Source: Rhodanobacter sp. | Lineage (GTDB): Bacteria > Pseudomonadota > Gammaproteobacteria > Xanthomonadales > Rhodanobacteraceae | Reading direction: 5' to 3' | Assembly: GCA_027307195.1 (NCBI GenBank) | Contig: DAHUXL010000099.1 | Location: 1-64,000 of the forward strand | Length of the DNA stretch: 64,000 nt | Shown: positions 27,110 through 37,226 of the stretch, one piece after another | Position numbering within the stretch: the first letter of the stretch is position 1 | Layout: each line of letters opens with the position of its first letter | Position numbers and translations under genes: made by a program | Notes under the pieces: generated by a model | The model's input: only the letters and a program-made list of their open reading frames with translations | The model's database searches: none | Told to the model about the DNA's origin: nothing

Positions 27110-28984
27110 TCAGCCGATGACCTGCAGGGAAGGGAGAAGTTGACCCGCGGCATCGGCCAGCCCGGCCAGATCCAGCACCAGCGCCAGTCGGCCATCGCCG
27201 GTCACGGTGGCGCCGGCGATGCCGGCGGCGCCCTCGAACAGCGGGCCGAGCGGCTTGACGATGACGTCCTCGCGACCGAGCACGGCATGCACCAGGCAGC
27301 CCAGCCGCAGATGGCCGATATGCAGCACCACCACGTGCCGGCCAGCTGCCGTCGCCGCACCCGCCCAGCTGGCCAGATTGGCCAACGGCAGTGCACGGCC
27401 GCGATGGCTGGCGACCAGCCGGCCATCGAGCAGGCGATCCTGGCCGTCGACGAGTTCGAAGACCTCCTCGACGTTGCTCAACGGCAGCGCGAACAAGCGC
27501 GTCCCGACGCGCACCATCAGCACGCGCAGAATCGCCAGCGTCAACGGCACGGTCAGTTCCAGCACACTGCCGTGACCGAGCTTGGAGCGCACCTGCAAAA
27601 TGCCGCCGAGTTCCGCCACGCGGGTCTTCACCACATCCATGCCGACGCCGCGGCCGGAGATGTCGGAGATCGCCGCGGCGGTGCTGAAGCCGGGGCGGAA
27701 AATCAGCTCGTAGCACTCGGTTTCGGTCAGATGTGCAGCCTGCGCCGAGTCGATCACACCCTTCTCCAGCGCCTTGCGGCGCAGGAGCTCCGGATCCATG
27801 CCGCGACCGTCGTCACTCACCGAGATCACGATGCGCTCGCCACGCTGGCTGGCCGACAGGCAGACCCGGCCCTTGCGCGGCTTGTCGCTGCGTTCGCGCT
27901 CATCCGGCATTTCCACGCCATGATCGAGCGCGTTGCGCAATAGATGGATCAGCGGATCGGCCAGCGCCTCGACCAGGCTGCGATCGAGATCGGTCCCTTC
28001 GCCTTCCAGCACCAGCTCCACGTCCTTGCCGAGCTGACGGGCCAGGTCGCGCACGATCCGCGGAAACCGCTGGAACAGTCGCCCGACCGGCTGCATGCGC
28101 ATGCCCAGCGCCGCAGCCTGCAGTTCGTCGGCAACCCGATCCAGCTCGGCGGCGGCCGTGGTCAGCGCCTCGTCTCCGCCATGCGCGGCCAGACTGAGCA
28201 GGCGGTTGCGCACCAGCACCAGCTCACCGGCACGGTTGACCAGCACGTCGAGCTTCGAAGTATCCACTCGCACGGTGGTCTCGGCCGGTGCGGGCGCCGC
28301 AGGGCGTGCGGGTGTCGGTGCAACGGACGCGGCGACCGGTGCCGGTGCCGGAGCGACAGCGACTGCCGCCACCGCGCCGGGCTGACCGCCCTTGCCGTGC
28401 AACGAGTCCAGCAGTGCCTCGAATTCATCATCACCGATCGCACTCGCCGTAGGCGCGGCGGCCGGCGCGGCCGCCTCGACGAGGCCTGGTGCGCCGGTCC
28501 CGTACAGATTGTCGAGCAAGGCCTCGAATTCGCTGTCGTCGATCGCCGCGCCATCGGCCATCGGCGCCAACACCGCCGATGTCGCGCTGACGGCAACCTT
28601 GGCCGTGACCGGCAACAGGCGCTGTAGCAACGCAGCGGGCGGCATTGCCAACGGCGCCTCATCGGCCAGCGCGGCCATCATCGCGGTTAGCAGGTCGAGC
28701 GCCTCGAGCAGCGCATCCATCTGCGCCGCGCCCAGCACCAGCTTGCCGTTGCGGGCCTCGTTGAGCAGATCCTCGGCGTGATGGCACAGCAGCACCATCG
28801 GCTCGACCGCCAGAAATCCGGCGCCGCCCTTGACGGTATGGAAGGCACGAAACACCGCGTTCAACAACTCGGCGTCGCCGGGCGCGGTTTCGAGCCCGAC
28901 CAGTTGCTCGCCGAGGCGCTGCACCAGCTCGCCAGCCTCGACCAGGAAATCCTGGCGCAGCTCGATGTCGAACTCCGCGTTCAC
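27110..28984 (-). CDS. cheA: Chemotaxis histidine kinase CheA (cluster 2), with FliM-like linear motifs instead of an obvious P2 domain
   Basis: HPT FHTVKGGAGFLAVEPM, HATPase HLLRNALDHGVEMPDE, GRGVGMDVVKTRVAELGG, CheW-like P5; GTG start. Confidence 0.95.
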   Translation of the reverse strand: MNAEFDIELRQDFLVEAGELVQRLGEQLVGLETAPGDAELLNAVFRAFHTVKGGAGFLAVEPMVLLCHHAEDLLNEARNGKLVLGAAQMDALLEALDLLTAMMAALADEAPLAMPPAALLQRLLPVTAKVAVSATSAVLAPMADGAAIDDSEFEALLDNLYGTGAPGLVEAAAPAAAPTASAIGDDEFEALLDSLHGKGGQPGAVAAVAVAPAPAPVAASVAPTPARPAAPAPAETTVRVDTSKLDVLVNRAGELVLVRNRLLSLAAHGGDEALTTAAAELDRVADELQAAALGMRMQPVGRLFQRFPRIVRDLARQLGKDVELVLEGEGTDLDRSLVEALADPLIHLLRNALDHGVEMPDERERSDKPRKGRVCLSASQRGERIVISVSDDGRGMDPELLRRKALEKGVIDSAQAAHLTETECYELIFRPGFSTAAAISDISGRGVGMDVVKTRVAELGGILQVRSKLGHGSVLELTVPLTLAILRVLMVRVGTRLFALPLSNVEEVFELVDGQDRLLDGRLVASHRGRALPLANLASWAGAATAAGRHVVVLHIGHLRLGCLVHAVLGREDVIVKPLGPLFEGAAGIAGATVTGDGRLALVLDLAGLADAAGQLLPSLQVIG

Positions 28985-28994
28985 GGCGAGGTCC

Positions 28995-29639
28995 TCAGAA
29001 CCCGAATTCGCTGAGCAGGCGATCGGCATCATCCTGGCTGGACACCTTGACCGCACTGGCCGGTGCCTCGCTGCCGGCCAGTGCGCCGGTCAGCCGCACC
29101 AGTTCCAGCAACGACGATTCGACGCTTTCGATGAAGTTGACCACCTTCTTGATGCGCTGGCCGGACAGGTCCTGCCACGACTGCGCCATCACCATGTCGG
29201 CCAGGCCGTCGCGGCAACTGATCGCGAAATCGCTGGCCTGATGTGCCAGCACCGCGGCGGGATCGCTCTTGCTGTCGGTGAACGCCAGCACTTCGCCGGC
29301 GTTGTGTGCCAGCAGCTCGGCGGCCGGTCGCATGCGCTCGGCGAAATCGATGCTGCGATGGGCCGCCAGCGCGCTCATTTCGAGTACGTCGTTGAGATGC
29401 TGGCGAGCGTCGGCCACGCTGTCCGGCAAACCCTCACTCGCCAGTTCGCCACCCAGCCGGCGCATCGCGCCATGCAGGTCGCGCGCCAGCTGGCCGAGCG
29501 CGCGGAACAGGCGTTGTTCGCGATCGCGCACCATCACGTCCAGCGCCTGCTCGAAGGCCGGGCCGTCGGGACTGTTCAGCAGGTCGCGCAATTCCGTCGG
29601 CAGATGTTCCTGGTTCACCAGTGGCAGGATGGCGCTCAT
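28995..29639 (-). CDS. cheZ: Protein phosphatase CheZ
   Basis: [28 protein letters not shown] and C-terminal [12 protein letters not shown] CheY-binding helix. Confidence 0.95.
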   Translation of the reverse strand: MSAILPLVNQEHLPTELRDLLNSPDGPAFEQALDVMVRDREQRLFRALGQLARDLHGAMRRLGGELASEGLPDSVADARQHLNDVLEMSALAAHRSIDFAERMRPAAELLAHNAGEVLAFTDSKSDPAAVLAHQASDFAISCRDGLADMVMAQSWQDLSGQRIKKVVNFIESVESSLLELVRLTGALAGSEAPASAVKVSSQDDADRLLSEFGF

Positions 29640-30031
29640 GCGCTGGCTCCCGCGGCGGCGATCCGTTCGAAGATCTTGCCCAGTTTCTCCTTCAGGGTGA
29701 TCGCGGTGAACGGCTTGACGATATAGCCGTTCACGCCCGCCTGGGCGGCCGCGATGATCTGCTCGCGATTGTTCTCGGCAGTCACCATCAATACGGGCAG
29801 GCCTTTCAATGCCGCCTCGGCGCGAATCGCGCGCAGCAGGTCGATGCCGGTCATGTTCGGCATGTTCCAGTCGGTCACGACCAGGTCGAACGGGATACTG
29901 CGCAACATCGCGATCGCGCTCTCGCCATCCTCGGCCTCCTGGATCAGCGGATTGCTGAAGCCCAGTTCGACCAGCAGGTTGCGCACGATGCGCCGCATGG
30001 TGGAGAAGTCGTCCACCACCAGGATTTTCAT
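29636..30031 (-). CDS. cheY: Chemotaxis response regulator CheY (cluster 2)
   Basis: [27 protein letters not shown]...[21 protein letters not shown]...VMVTAEN...GYIVKPFT. Confidence 0.97.
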   Translation of the reverse strand: MKILVVDDFSTMRRIVRNLLVELGFSNPLIQEAEDGESAIAMLRSIPFDLVVTDWNMPNMTGIDLLRAIRAEAALKGLPVLMVTAENNREQIIAAAQAGVNGYIVKPFTAITLKEKLGKIFERIAAAGASA

Positions 30032-30110
30032 GTTCTTGTCCAAACACCTTCTCCACTTGCACCGTTTTTAGCCAGTGCGCCAAGCCTCGGGAATTCGAGT
30101 TACCGTTTCG

Positions 30111-30839
30111 TCAACCGCGCCAGTCGGTCAGCCGCGCGCGCAGCCGGATGACCGCCTGCCCATGGATCTGGCAAATGCGTGACTCGCTCACCCCGAGCAC
30201 GGCGCCGATCTCCTTCAAGTTCAACTCCTGCTCGTAGTACAGCGACATCACCAGTTGTTCGCGTTCGGGCAAACCGCCGATTGCCTCGGCCAGCGCATCG
30301 CGCATGCCGTTGCGCTCAATGCTGTCGTGCGGATTCAGCGTGGCTTCGTCGATGACGTCCAGTACCGCACCGTCCTCGTTGTCGTCCGACGCGGTCAGGC
30401 TGAGCAGGCGTACGCAGGCGGCATCGGCGAGGATCTGGTGATACTCCTCCGCACTGATGCCGAGCCGCCGGATAACTTCGGCATCGTCCGCCTCGGCACC
30501 GGTTTCGGTCTCGACCTGGCGGATCACCTCGGCCACTTCGCGGGTCTTGCGATGCACCGAACGCGGCGTCCAGTCGGTACGCCGCAATTCGTCCAGCATC
30601 GCGCCACGAATGCGGATGCCCGCATAGGTTTCGAAACTGGCCCCGCGATCGAGGGTGTAATGGCGCGACGCTTCCAGCAAACCGATCATCCCAGCCTGTA
30701 CCAGATCACCCACGTCGACGCTGGCCGGCAGCCGCCCCATCAGGTGATAGGCGATCCGTCGTACCAGCGGTGCATGCCGACGTACCAGTTCGTCGGCGCT
30801 TTCGCGGGAATGTTGTAAATATTCCGAAGCCGCATTCAT
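30111..30839 (-). CDS. fliA: Flagellar sigma factor 28
   Basis: LVRRHAPLVRRIAYHLMGRLPASVDVGDLVQAGMIGLLEASRHYT...MSLYYEQELNLKEIGAVLGVSESRICQIHGQA. Confidence 0.97.
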   Translation of the reverse strand: MNAASEYLQHSRESADELVRRHAPLVRRIAYHLMGRLPASVDVGDLVQAGMIGLLEASRHYTLDRGASFETYAGIRIRGAMLDELRRTDWTPRSVHRKTREVAEVIRQVETETGAEADDAEVIRRLGISAEEYHQILADAACVRLLSLTASDDNEDGAVLDVIDEATLNPHDSIERNGMRDALAEAIGGLPEREQLVMSLYYEQELNLKEIGAVLGVSESRICQIHGQAVIRLRARLTDWRG

Positions 30840-30840
30840 C

Positions 30841-31791
30841 TCAGCACCCTGTCGCCGGTGTCGCCCGGCCACCAAAGAAGGCGATCCGGTCGCGGCCCGC
30901 GCGTTCGGGTTCTGCCCATGTATCGACCACACTGGCCAATTTCTTGAATGCCAGCGCCGAACGGCTGGAAGGCCACACATCGACCACCGCGCTCTGCCGC
31001 CGGATCGCTTGCCGCAGCCGCTCGTCATGCGGTATCCAGCCGGCAAAATCGATCACCACGTCGAGGAAGCGGTCGCTGACCCGCGACAATTTGCGATGCA
31101 GCTGGCGGGCCTCGCCTTCGTTCTGTGTCATGTTCGCGACCATGCGGAAACGGCGCACACCGAAGTCGCGGCTGAGCACCTTGGTCAGCGCATAGGCATC
31201 GGTCAGTGACGCTGGCTCGTCGCACACCACCAGCACCACGTCGTCGGCGGCGGCGGCAAGCATCGACACGTTGTCGGACAGGCCCGCGGCGGTGTCCACC
31301 AGCAGGTATTGCGGCGGCTGCGCCAGCTCGTCGAACGCGCGGATGATCGCAGCGTGCTCACCGTTGTCCAGTTGCGCCAGCCGGCGCGCACCGGAGCCGG
31401 CCGGAATCACCCGCAGCCCGTGCGCGGCGGTCAGCAGCAGATCCTCCAGCGTGCAGTTGCCATCGAGCAGGTGACCGATATGCCGCGACGGCGTAAGCCC
31501 GAGCAGCACATCGACATTGGCCATGCCCAGGTCGGCATCCAGCAGGATCACATCGCGGCCGGCCATCGACAGCGCCATGCCAAGATTCACCGCGACCGTG
31601 CTCTTGCCGACACCGCCCTTGCCACCAGCCACGGCGATCGTGCGGCAGTGATGCCGTGGCAACACCGAGCCCCTCAGCAGGGTACTGGCCTGATGACCCA
31701 TCGACATGGCCTCCGGCGCGCCCCGTCCGACCATCGCCGAAAACATGTGCGTCAGTCCCCACGCCTGATCCATTGCGAGTGCTTCGCTCAT
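30841..31791 (-). CDS. fleN: Flagellar number regulator, MinD/ParA-like ATPase
   Basis: AVAGGKGGVGKSTVAVNLGMALSMAGRDVILLDADLGMANVDVLLGL. Confidence 0.95.
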   Translation of the reverse strand: MSEALAMDQAWGLTHMFSAMVGRGAPEAMSMGHQASTLLRGSVLPRHHCRTIAVAGGKGGVGKSTVAVNLGMALSMAGRDVILLDADLGMANVDVLLGLTPSRHIGHLLDGNCTLEDLLLTAAHGLRVIPAGSGARRLAQLDNGEHAAIIRAFDELAQPPQYLLVDTAAGLSDNVSMLAAAADDVVLVVCDEPASLTDAYALTKVLSRDFGVRRFRMVANMTQNEGEARQLHRKLSRVSDRFLDVVIDFAGWIPHDERLRQAIRRQSAVVDVWPSSRSALAFKKLASVVDTWAEPERAGRDRIAFFGGRATPATGC

Positions 31792-33059
31792 GCGTTGGCC
31801 ACCGCAAGGCCGAAGCGTTCGGCCATCACGCTGTCGTCCGGCACGTGTCCTTTCAGCGACTGCGCAGCACGGCACACCAGCACCCGCGCATCGGCCGCGG
31901 CAATATCCTCGGGCACACGCTGGCCATCGGTGGTGTAGTCCAGCGGCAGCCGGTGGCGGATCAGCACCGACAGTGCGCCACCCAGATTCGGCGCCTCGTC
32001 CAGCTTGGTCAGGATGCATGCATTCGGCTTGAGCGGCAGATAGGCACGCACTGCTTCATCAAGTGACTGCGACTGCGCATTTGCTGCCAGCACCAGACAG
32101 GCGCGCAACTCGCCGGCGTCGGACAGGATGTCCATCTGCTGGGCGAGCCGCGGATCGCTGCCGGCCACGCCGGCGGTATCGATCAGCACGGTATGCCGGC
32201 CGCGCAACAGCTCCAGTACCTTGCGCAGGCTTTCCGCGTCATACGCCGGATACACGCGCACACCGAGCAGGCGGCCATAATGTTCGAGCTGCGCGGCGGC
32301 GCCAATGCGGTAATGATCCGTACTGATCAGCGCCACCTGCTCCGCACCGTGGCGCAATACTGCCCGAGCGGCGAGCTTGGCGATGGTGGTGGTCTTGCCC
32401 ACGCCGGTGGGACCGACCAGGGCGGTGATGCCCTGGCCATCGGACAGGCCGCGCCCGCTCACAGCCAGGCTGCGACTGAGCATGCCCAGCGGCAGGTAGC
32501 GCGCCTGTTCGGCATTGATCTGTTCGGGCAGTTCGACCAGCAGTTGACGTGCCACATCGGCCTCGATGCCCAGCCGGGTCATCTCGCGCAGCACGCGGGC
32601 ACGCAGCGGCTGGCGCCGATCCATGTCGTTCCAGGCAAGGCTCGACAGCTGCACCTCCAGCATCTCGCGCAGGCTGCCCAGCTCGCTGCGCATGCGCGCC
32701 GTATCCTGTACGGCACGTTCCATCAGCGGATGCATGGTCGGCGGCTCGTTCGCCGCCACTGCCGGCGTCGGTATCGTGGCGAGCGGCGGTGGCAGCAGCG
32801 AAGTCCGCGGCGGCCGTACTGGCGACGGTAGTGGGGCGATCGGGGCGGCCGCCACTGGCGATGCGTCGGCGCCTGCCAATGGAACGCCATGCCGCGCGGC
32901 TTCGCGCACCAGCGCTTCGTCGTAATCGATCGCGGCGATGACCTCGATCCCTTCGGGCAGTCGGCGCGTGGACAGGATCACCGCTTCCGGCCCCTGCTCC
33001 TCGCGCACTTCTCGCATGGCCTGGCGCATGTCCGCCGCCACGAATCGCTTGATCTTCAT
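31788..33059 (-). CDS. flhF: Flagellar biosynthesis SRP-like GTPase FlhF
   Basis: MKIKRFVAADMRQAMREVREEQGPEAVILSTRRLPEG; GPTGVGKTTTIAKLAARAVLRHG. Confidence 0.96.
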   Translation of the reverse strand: MKIKRFVAADMRQAMREVREEQGPEAVILSTRRLPEGIEVIAAIDYDEALVREAARHGVPLAGADASPVAAAPIAPLPSPVRPPRTSLLPPPLATIPTPAVAANEPPTMHPLMERAVQDTARMRSELGSLREMLEVQLSSLAWNDMDRRQPLRARVLREMTRLGIEADVARQLLVELPEQINAEQARYLPLGMLSRSLAVSGRGLSDGQGITALVGPTGVGKTTTIAKLAARAVLRHGAEQVALISTDHYRIGAAAQLEHYGRLLGVRVYPAYDAESLRKVLELLRGRHTVLIDTAGVAGSDPRLAQQMDILSDAGELRACLVLAANAQSQSLDEAVRAYLPLKPNACILTKLDEAPNLGGALSVLIRHRLPLDYTTDGQRVPEDIAAADARVLVCRAAQSLKGHVPDDSVMAERFGLAVANA

Positions 33060-33207
33060 GCCTGTCCGCTCCGGCAGGAAACGGGAATCCGGACGGCGCT
33101 TTCGAACATGCTGCGGATCACTGGGATACACGGCCTCGCCAACTGACTACGCCGCTCCGCTTTCCCGTGTCCCATTTTCGATTTCCTGTCCACCAGACCC
33201 ACCTCGC

Positions 33208-35304
33208 TCATCGTCCCAGTGCCTGCACCAGACGTACCCGACGGTTGTCGGGAACCTCGTTGTAAGCGAGTACGTGCAGGTTCTGTGCCACATGGCGAGT
33301 GAAGCGTGCGAGCCACGGCCGCAACTGCGGCGCGACCAGCAGGACCGCCGGTTCGCCGCTGACTTCCTGGCGCCGCGCGGCATCGGCCACACTCTGCTGC
33401 AGGCGCTCGGCCAGGCCCGGTTCCACCGCGGCGCCGGCCACGCCCCCCCCGGCCAGCGAGTTCATCAGAATCTGCTCAAGCTCCGGCGCCAGCGTGATCA
33501 CCGGCACCTCGGTACCGAGTCCGGTGATCTCCTGCACGATCTGGCGACCCAGCGCAACGCGCACGGCGGCGGTCAAAACGCCGGGATCCTGACTCTGCCC
33601 CGCATGCTCCGCCAAGGATTCGACGATGCTGCAGGTATTGCGGATCGGCACCCGCTCGGCCAGCAGGTTCTGCAGCACCTTCACCACCACGCCCAAGGGC
33701 AGGCGCTTGGGCACCAGATCCTCGACCAGCTTCGGGGCGCTGGCAGCGAGCCGGTCGAGCAGTTGCTGCACATCCTGATGACTGAGCAGTTCGTGTGCGT
33801 GGTTCTGCAGGATGTGCGACAGATGGGTAGCGATCACGGTGGCCGGATCGACCACGGTGTAGCCGTAGCTCTGCGCCAGTTCCCGCTGACCGCTCTCGAT
33901 CCACACCGCTTCCAGACCGAACGCCGGATCCTGCGTGGCGATGCCCTGCAGGCTGCCGTGCACCTGGCCGGGATTGATCGCCATCAGCCGTTCGTTGTGC
34001 ACCTCGGCCTCGCCCATCGGCACACCCATCAAGGTGATTCGATAAGTGTTGGGGGAAAGGTCCAGGTTGTCGCGGATATGCACCGCCGGCACCAGGAAAC
34101 CCAGCTCCTGCGACAGCTTGCGGCGCACCGACTTGATCCGCCCCATCAGTTCGCCACCCTGATGGACGTCCACCAGCGGGATCAGCCGGTAGCCCACTTC
34201 CAGCCCCAGCGGGTCGACACTGGCAACATCTTCCCAGCCCAGCTCCAGCCGCTCGGTCGGTGCCGTGGCAGCGGGTGCCTCGGTCGCCGCCTCGGTGAGT
34301 CTTTCGCGGGTCTCGCGGCTGCGCTTGTGCATCAGCCATGCGGCGCCGCCGCACATGCTGCCCAGCAGGAGGAATGCGATATTCGGCATGCCGGGAATCA
34401 GTCCCATCACGCCGAGCACCACGCCGGCCACCGCCAGCGCCTTGGGCTGTCCGAACACCTGGGCGATCAGCTGCTGGCCCATGTCCTGCCGGCGCGTGGC
34501 GCGGGTGACGATCACCGCGGCGGCAATCGACAGCATCAGTGCCGGCACCTGCGCCACCAGGCCGTCGCCGATGGTCAGCAAGGTATAGGTGCGCGCCGCC
34601 TCGCTGGCCGACAGGCCGTGCTGCATCACGCCGACGAAGAAGCCGCCGACGATGTTGATGATCAGGATCAGGATGCCGGCGGTGGCGTCGCCGCGCACGA
34701 ATTTTGACGCGCCGTCCATCGAGCCGTAGAAATCCGCTTCCTCGCGTACTTCCTGGCGTCGATCTCGCGCCTGTTCCTGCGTCAGCAAGCCGGCGTTGAG
34801 ATCGGCGTCGATCGCCATCTGCTTGCCGGGCATCGCGTCCAGCGTGAAGCGTGCCGTCACTTCCGAAACGCGGGTGGCACCCTTGGTGATCACCACGAAA
34901 TTGATGATGGTGAGGATCGCGAACACCACCAGGCCGACCGCGAAGTTGCCGCCGATGACGAACTCGCCGAACGCCTCGATCACCTTGCCGGCCGCACCGG
35001 GACCGTCGTGTCCGTGCAGCAGTACCACGCGGGTGGAGGCGATATTCAGCGCGAGGCGCAACAGTGTCGCCATCAGCACCACGGTGGGAAACGCGGCGAA
35101 TTCCAACGGCCGCATCACGTACACCACGGCCAGCAGGATCACCAGCGACAACGCGATGTTGAAACTGAAAAGCATGTCGAGCAGGAACGGAGGCAGCGGC
35201 AGCATCAGCATCGCCAGCATCACCAGCATGATCACCGGTGCACCCACGCCACGCCGGGCCATCTGGCCGAGATTGCCGAATACGCTGGTAGCTGTCATTT
35301 GCAT
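33208..35304 (-). CDS. flhA: Flagellar type III export protein FlhA
   Basis: PPFLLDMLFSFNIALSLVILLAVVYVMRPLEFAAFPTVVLMATLLRLALNIASTRVVL. Confidence 0.98.
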   Translation of the reverse strand: MQMTATSVFGNLGQMARRGVGAPVIMLVMLAMLMLPLPPFLLDMLFSFNIALSLVILLAVVYVMRPLEFAAFPTVVLMATLLRLALNIASTRVVLLHGHDGPGAAGKVIEAFGEFVIGGNFAVGLVVFAILTIINFVVITKGATRVSEVTARFTLDAMPGKQMAIDADLNAGLLTQEQARDRRQEVREEADFYGSMDGASKFVRGDATAGILILIINIVGGFFVGVMQHGLSASEAARTYTLLTIGDGLVAQVPALMLSIAAAVIVTRATRRQDMGQQLIAQVFGQPKALAVAGVVLGVMGLIPGMPNIAFLLLGSMCGGAAWLMHKRSRETRERLTEAATEAPAATAPTERLELGWEDVASVDPLGLEVGYRLIPLVDVHQGGELMGRIKSVRRKLSQELGFLVPAVHIRDNLDLSPNTYRITLMGVPMGEAEVHNERLMAINPGQVHGSLQGIATQDPAFGLEAVWIESGQRELAQSYGYTVVDPATVIATHLSHILQNHAHELLSHQDVQQLLDRLAASAPKLVEDLVPKRLPLGVVVKVLQNLLAERVPIRNTCSIVESLAEHAGQSQDPGVLTAAVRVALGRQIVQEITGLGTEVPVITLAPELEQILMNSLAGGGVAGAAVEPGLAERLQQSVADAARRQEVSGEPAVLLVAPQLRPWLARFTRHVAQNLHVLAYNEVPDNRRVRLVQALGR

Positions 35305-35311
35305 GGATCCG

Positions 35312-36451
35312 TCATGGCTCGCGGTAAGGCCCCATCAGGTCGGGATCGACCTCGGGGGTGGGCGCCGCCGGCGGTGTCTCGCCGTGCGCCGTCGCCTGTT
35401 TCAACTGGTACACGTAGGCCAGTACCTGGGCCACGGCGACATACAGCGCCGCGGGAATTTCCCGGCCGATTTCGGTGGTGGCATACAAGGCGCGTGCCAA
35501 CGGTGGCGCCTCCACCAGCGGGATGCGATGACTGCTGGCGACCATGCGGATCTGCTGCGCCAGCAGATCGACACCCTTGGCAATCACTCGCGGTGCGCCC
35601 ATGCGGCCGTCGTCGTACCGCAGCGCCACGGCGAAATGGGAGGGGTTGACCACCACCACGTCGGCCTTGGGCAGCTCCTCCATCATGCGGCGACGCGATT
35701 GCTGCTGCTGGACCTGGCGAATGCGCCCCTTCATTTCAGGATTGCCCTCGCCCTCCTTCATCTCGTCGCGCACTTCCTGCTTGGTCATGCGCAGGCGTTT
35801 GGCGTGATCGAATTTCTGGTATAGCGCATCGATGCCGCCGATCAACGCCAGCATCGTGCCGAACCACAACGCCGCGCGGCCGAGCAAGCCGATCGATTGC
35901 GCGATCCCCTCCATCACCGCGCCGCGGCCGGTAGCCTGCAACTCGGCCTGCCAGTGCCGCAGCAACAACCCCAGCACGGCTCCGATGAACAACAACTTGA
36001 GCAGTGCCTTGCCCAGCTCGACCAGTCCGCGCATGGCGAAAATCCGGCCCAGTCCCGTGAGCGGATCGATCCGCTCGAATTTCGGCTGCAACGCCTGCGC
36101 GCTGAAGTTCAGGCCACCCAGCAATAACGGCGCCGCCACCGTGGCGAGCATCGTCGCCACGGCCACCGGCCAGAACAGACCGAGTGCTTCGTGCACCGCC
36201 GCATGCAATGCCCGCCCTGGCAACGCATCGGAAAACAAGGCTTCGCGGGAATATCCAAGGCCCATCGAAAAGATGCGTCGCGTATGCAGGAACGCCGCTT
36301 CGCCGCTATTCATCAACGCTGCCACGCCGGCAAGCACCACCATCGCACCGGACAGGTCACGCGAACGCGGAACCTCGCCCTTCTCGCGTGATTCGCGCAA
36401 GCGCTTTTCGGAGGGTTGTTCGGTTTTTTCCTGGTCGCTTTCTTCCGACAC
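35312..36451 (-). CDS. flhB: Flagellar type III export switch protein FlhB (NPSH variant)
   Basis: EKTEQPSEKRLRESREKGEVPRSRDLSGA; VVVNPSHFAVALRYDDGRMGAPRVIAKG. Confidence 0.97.
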   Translation of the reverse strand: MSEESDQEKTEQPSEKRLRESREKGEVPRSRDLSGAMVVLAGVAALMNSGEAAFLHTRRIFSMGLGYSREALFSDALPGRALHAAVHEALGLFWPVAVATMLATVAAPLLLGGLNFSAQALQPKFERIDPLTGLGRIFAMRGLVELGKALLKLLFIGAVLGLLLRHWQAELQATGRGAVMEGIAQSIGLLGRAALWFGTMLALIGGIDALYQKFDHAKRLRMTKQEVRDEMKEGEGNPEMKGRIRQVQQQQSRRRMMEELPKADVVVVNPSHFAVALRYDDGRMGAPRVIAKGVDLLAQQIRMVASSHRIPLVEAPPLARALYATTEIGREIPAALYVAVAQVLAYVYQLKQATAHGETPPAAPTPEVDPDLMGPYREP

Positions 36452-36455
36452 GGCG

Positions 36456-37226
36456 TCAGCTCCCGGTCAAGTCGCGCATCAACGTCCAGGCCTGGTTCTG
36501 CAGCGCGTCGAATGCACCGGGCAGACTGCGAAGCGCAAGCCACAACGCGATGAAACCCAGCGAAACGGTGATCGGAAAACCTACCGCGAACAGATTCATC
36601 GACGGCGCCGCGCGGCTGATCGCGGCGAACCCGATATTCACCACCAGCAGCGATGTCATCGCCGGCAGTGCCACGCGCACCGCACCGGCGAACAACTGCG
36701 CGCCGAATCCGACCACCGCTTGCAGACCATTGAGATTGATCGCCGAGGTACCCGGCGGGAGGCTGCGGAAACTGTCGGCGAGCAATGCGATCAGACGCAG
36801 ATGGCCGTCCATCGCCAGGAACAGCAAGGTCACCAGGGCCAGATAGAACTGACTCAGCACCGTCGAACTGCCGCCGCCGTGCGGATTGATCGACTCGGCA
36901 AAACCCAGGCTCATGCTCTGCGCCACCAGTTGCCCGCCGAACGACACCGCCTCGAATACCAGCCGCAACACAAACCCCACCGCCGCACCGATCAATATCT
37001 GACCGGCCATCGTCGCCACGCCGTCCGCGCTGAGCGGATCGATCGTCGCCGGTGCCAGCGGCGCCAGCACCATGGTCAATACCATCACCACGGCGGCGCG
37101 TACCCGCAGCGGAATCACCATGGAACTGAACACCGGCGCCACCAGGCACAGGCCGCCGATCCGGCCCATCGCCCAGAGCAGGCTGCCAAGCCATACCGGC
37201 AGCTGCGCCAGGTCCAGCGCCGTCAC
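36456..37226 (-). CDS. fliR: Flagellar biosynthesis protein FliR
   Basis: Multi-pass membrane protein with FliR pattern; GTG start overlapping fliQ stop region. Confidence 0.93.
   Translation of the reverse strand: MTALDLAQLPVWLGSLLWAMGRIGGLCLVAPVFSSMVIPLRVRAAVVMVLTMVLAPLAPATIDPLSADGVATMAGQILIGAAVGFVLRLVFEAVSFGGQLVAQSMSLGFAESINPHGGGSSTVLSQFYLALVTLLFLAMDGHLRLIALLADSFRSLPPGTSAINLNGLQAVVGFGAQLFAGAVRVALPAMTSLLVVNIGFAAISRAAPSMNLFAVGFPITVSLGFIALWLALRSLPGAFDALQNQAWTLMRDLTGS

Noticed and set aside
33155-33180. GG-N10-GC (GGACACGGGAAAGC) upstream of flhF as sigma-54 promoter
   Set aside because: Spacing is right, but -24 lacks TGGCAC and -12 lacks TTGC; too weak to call
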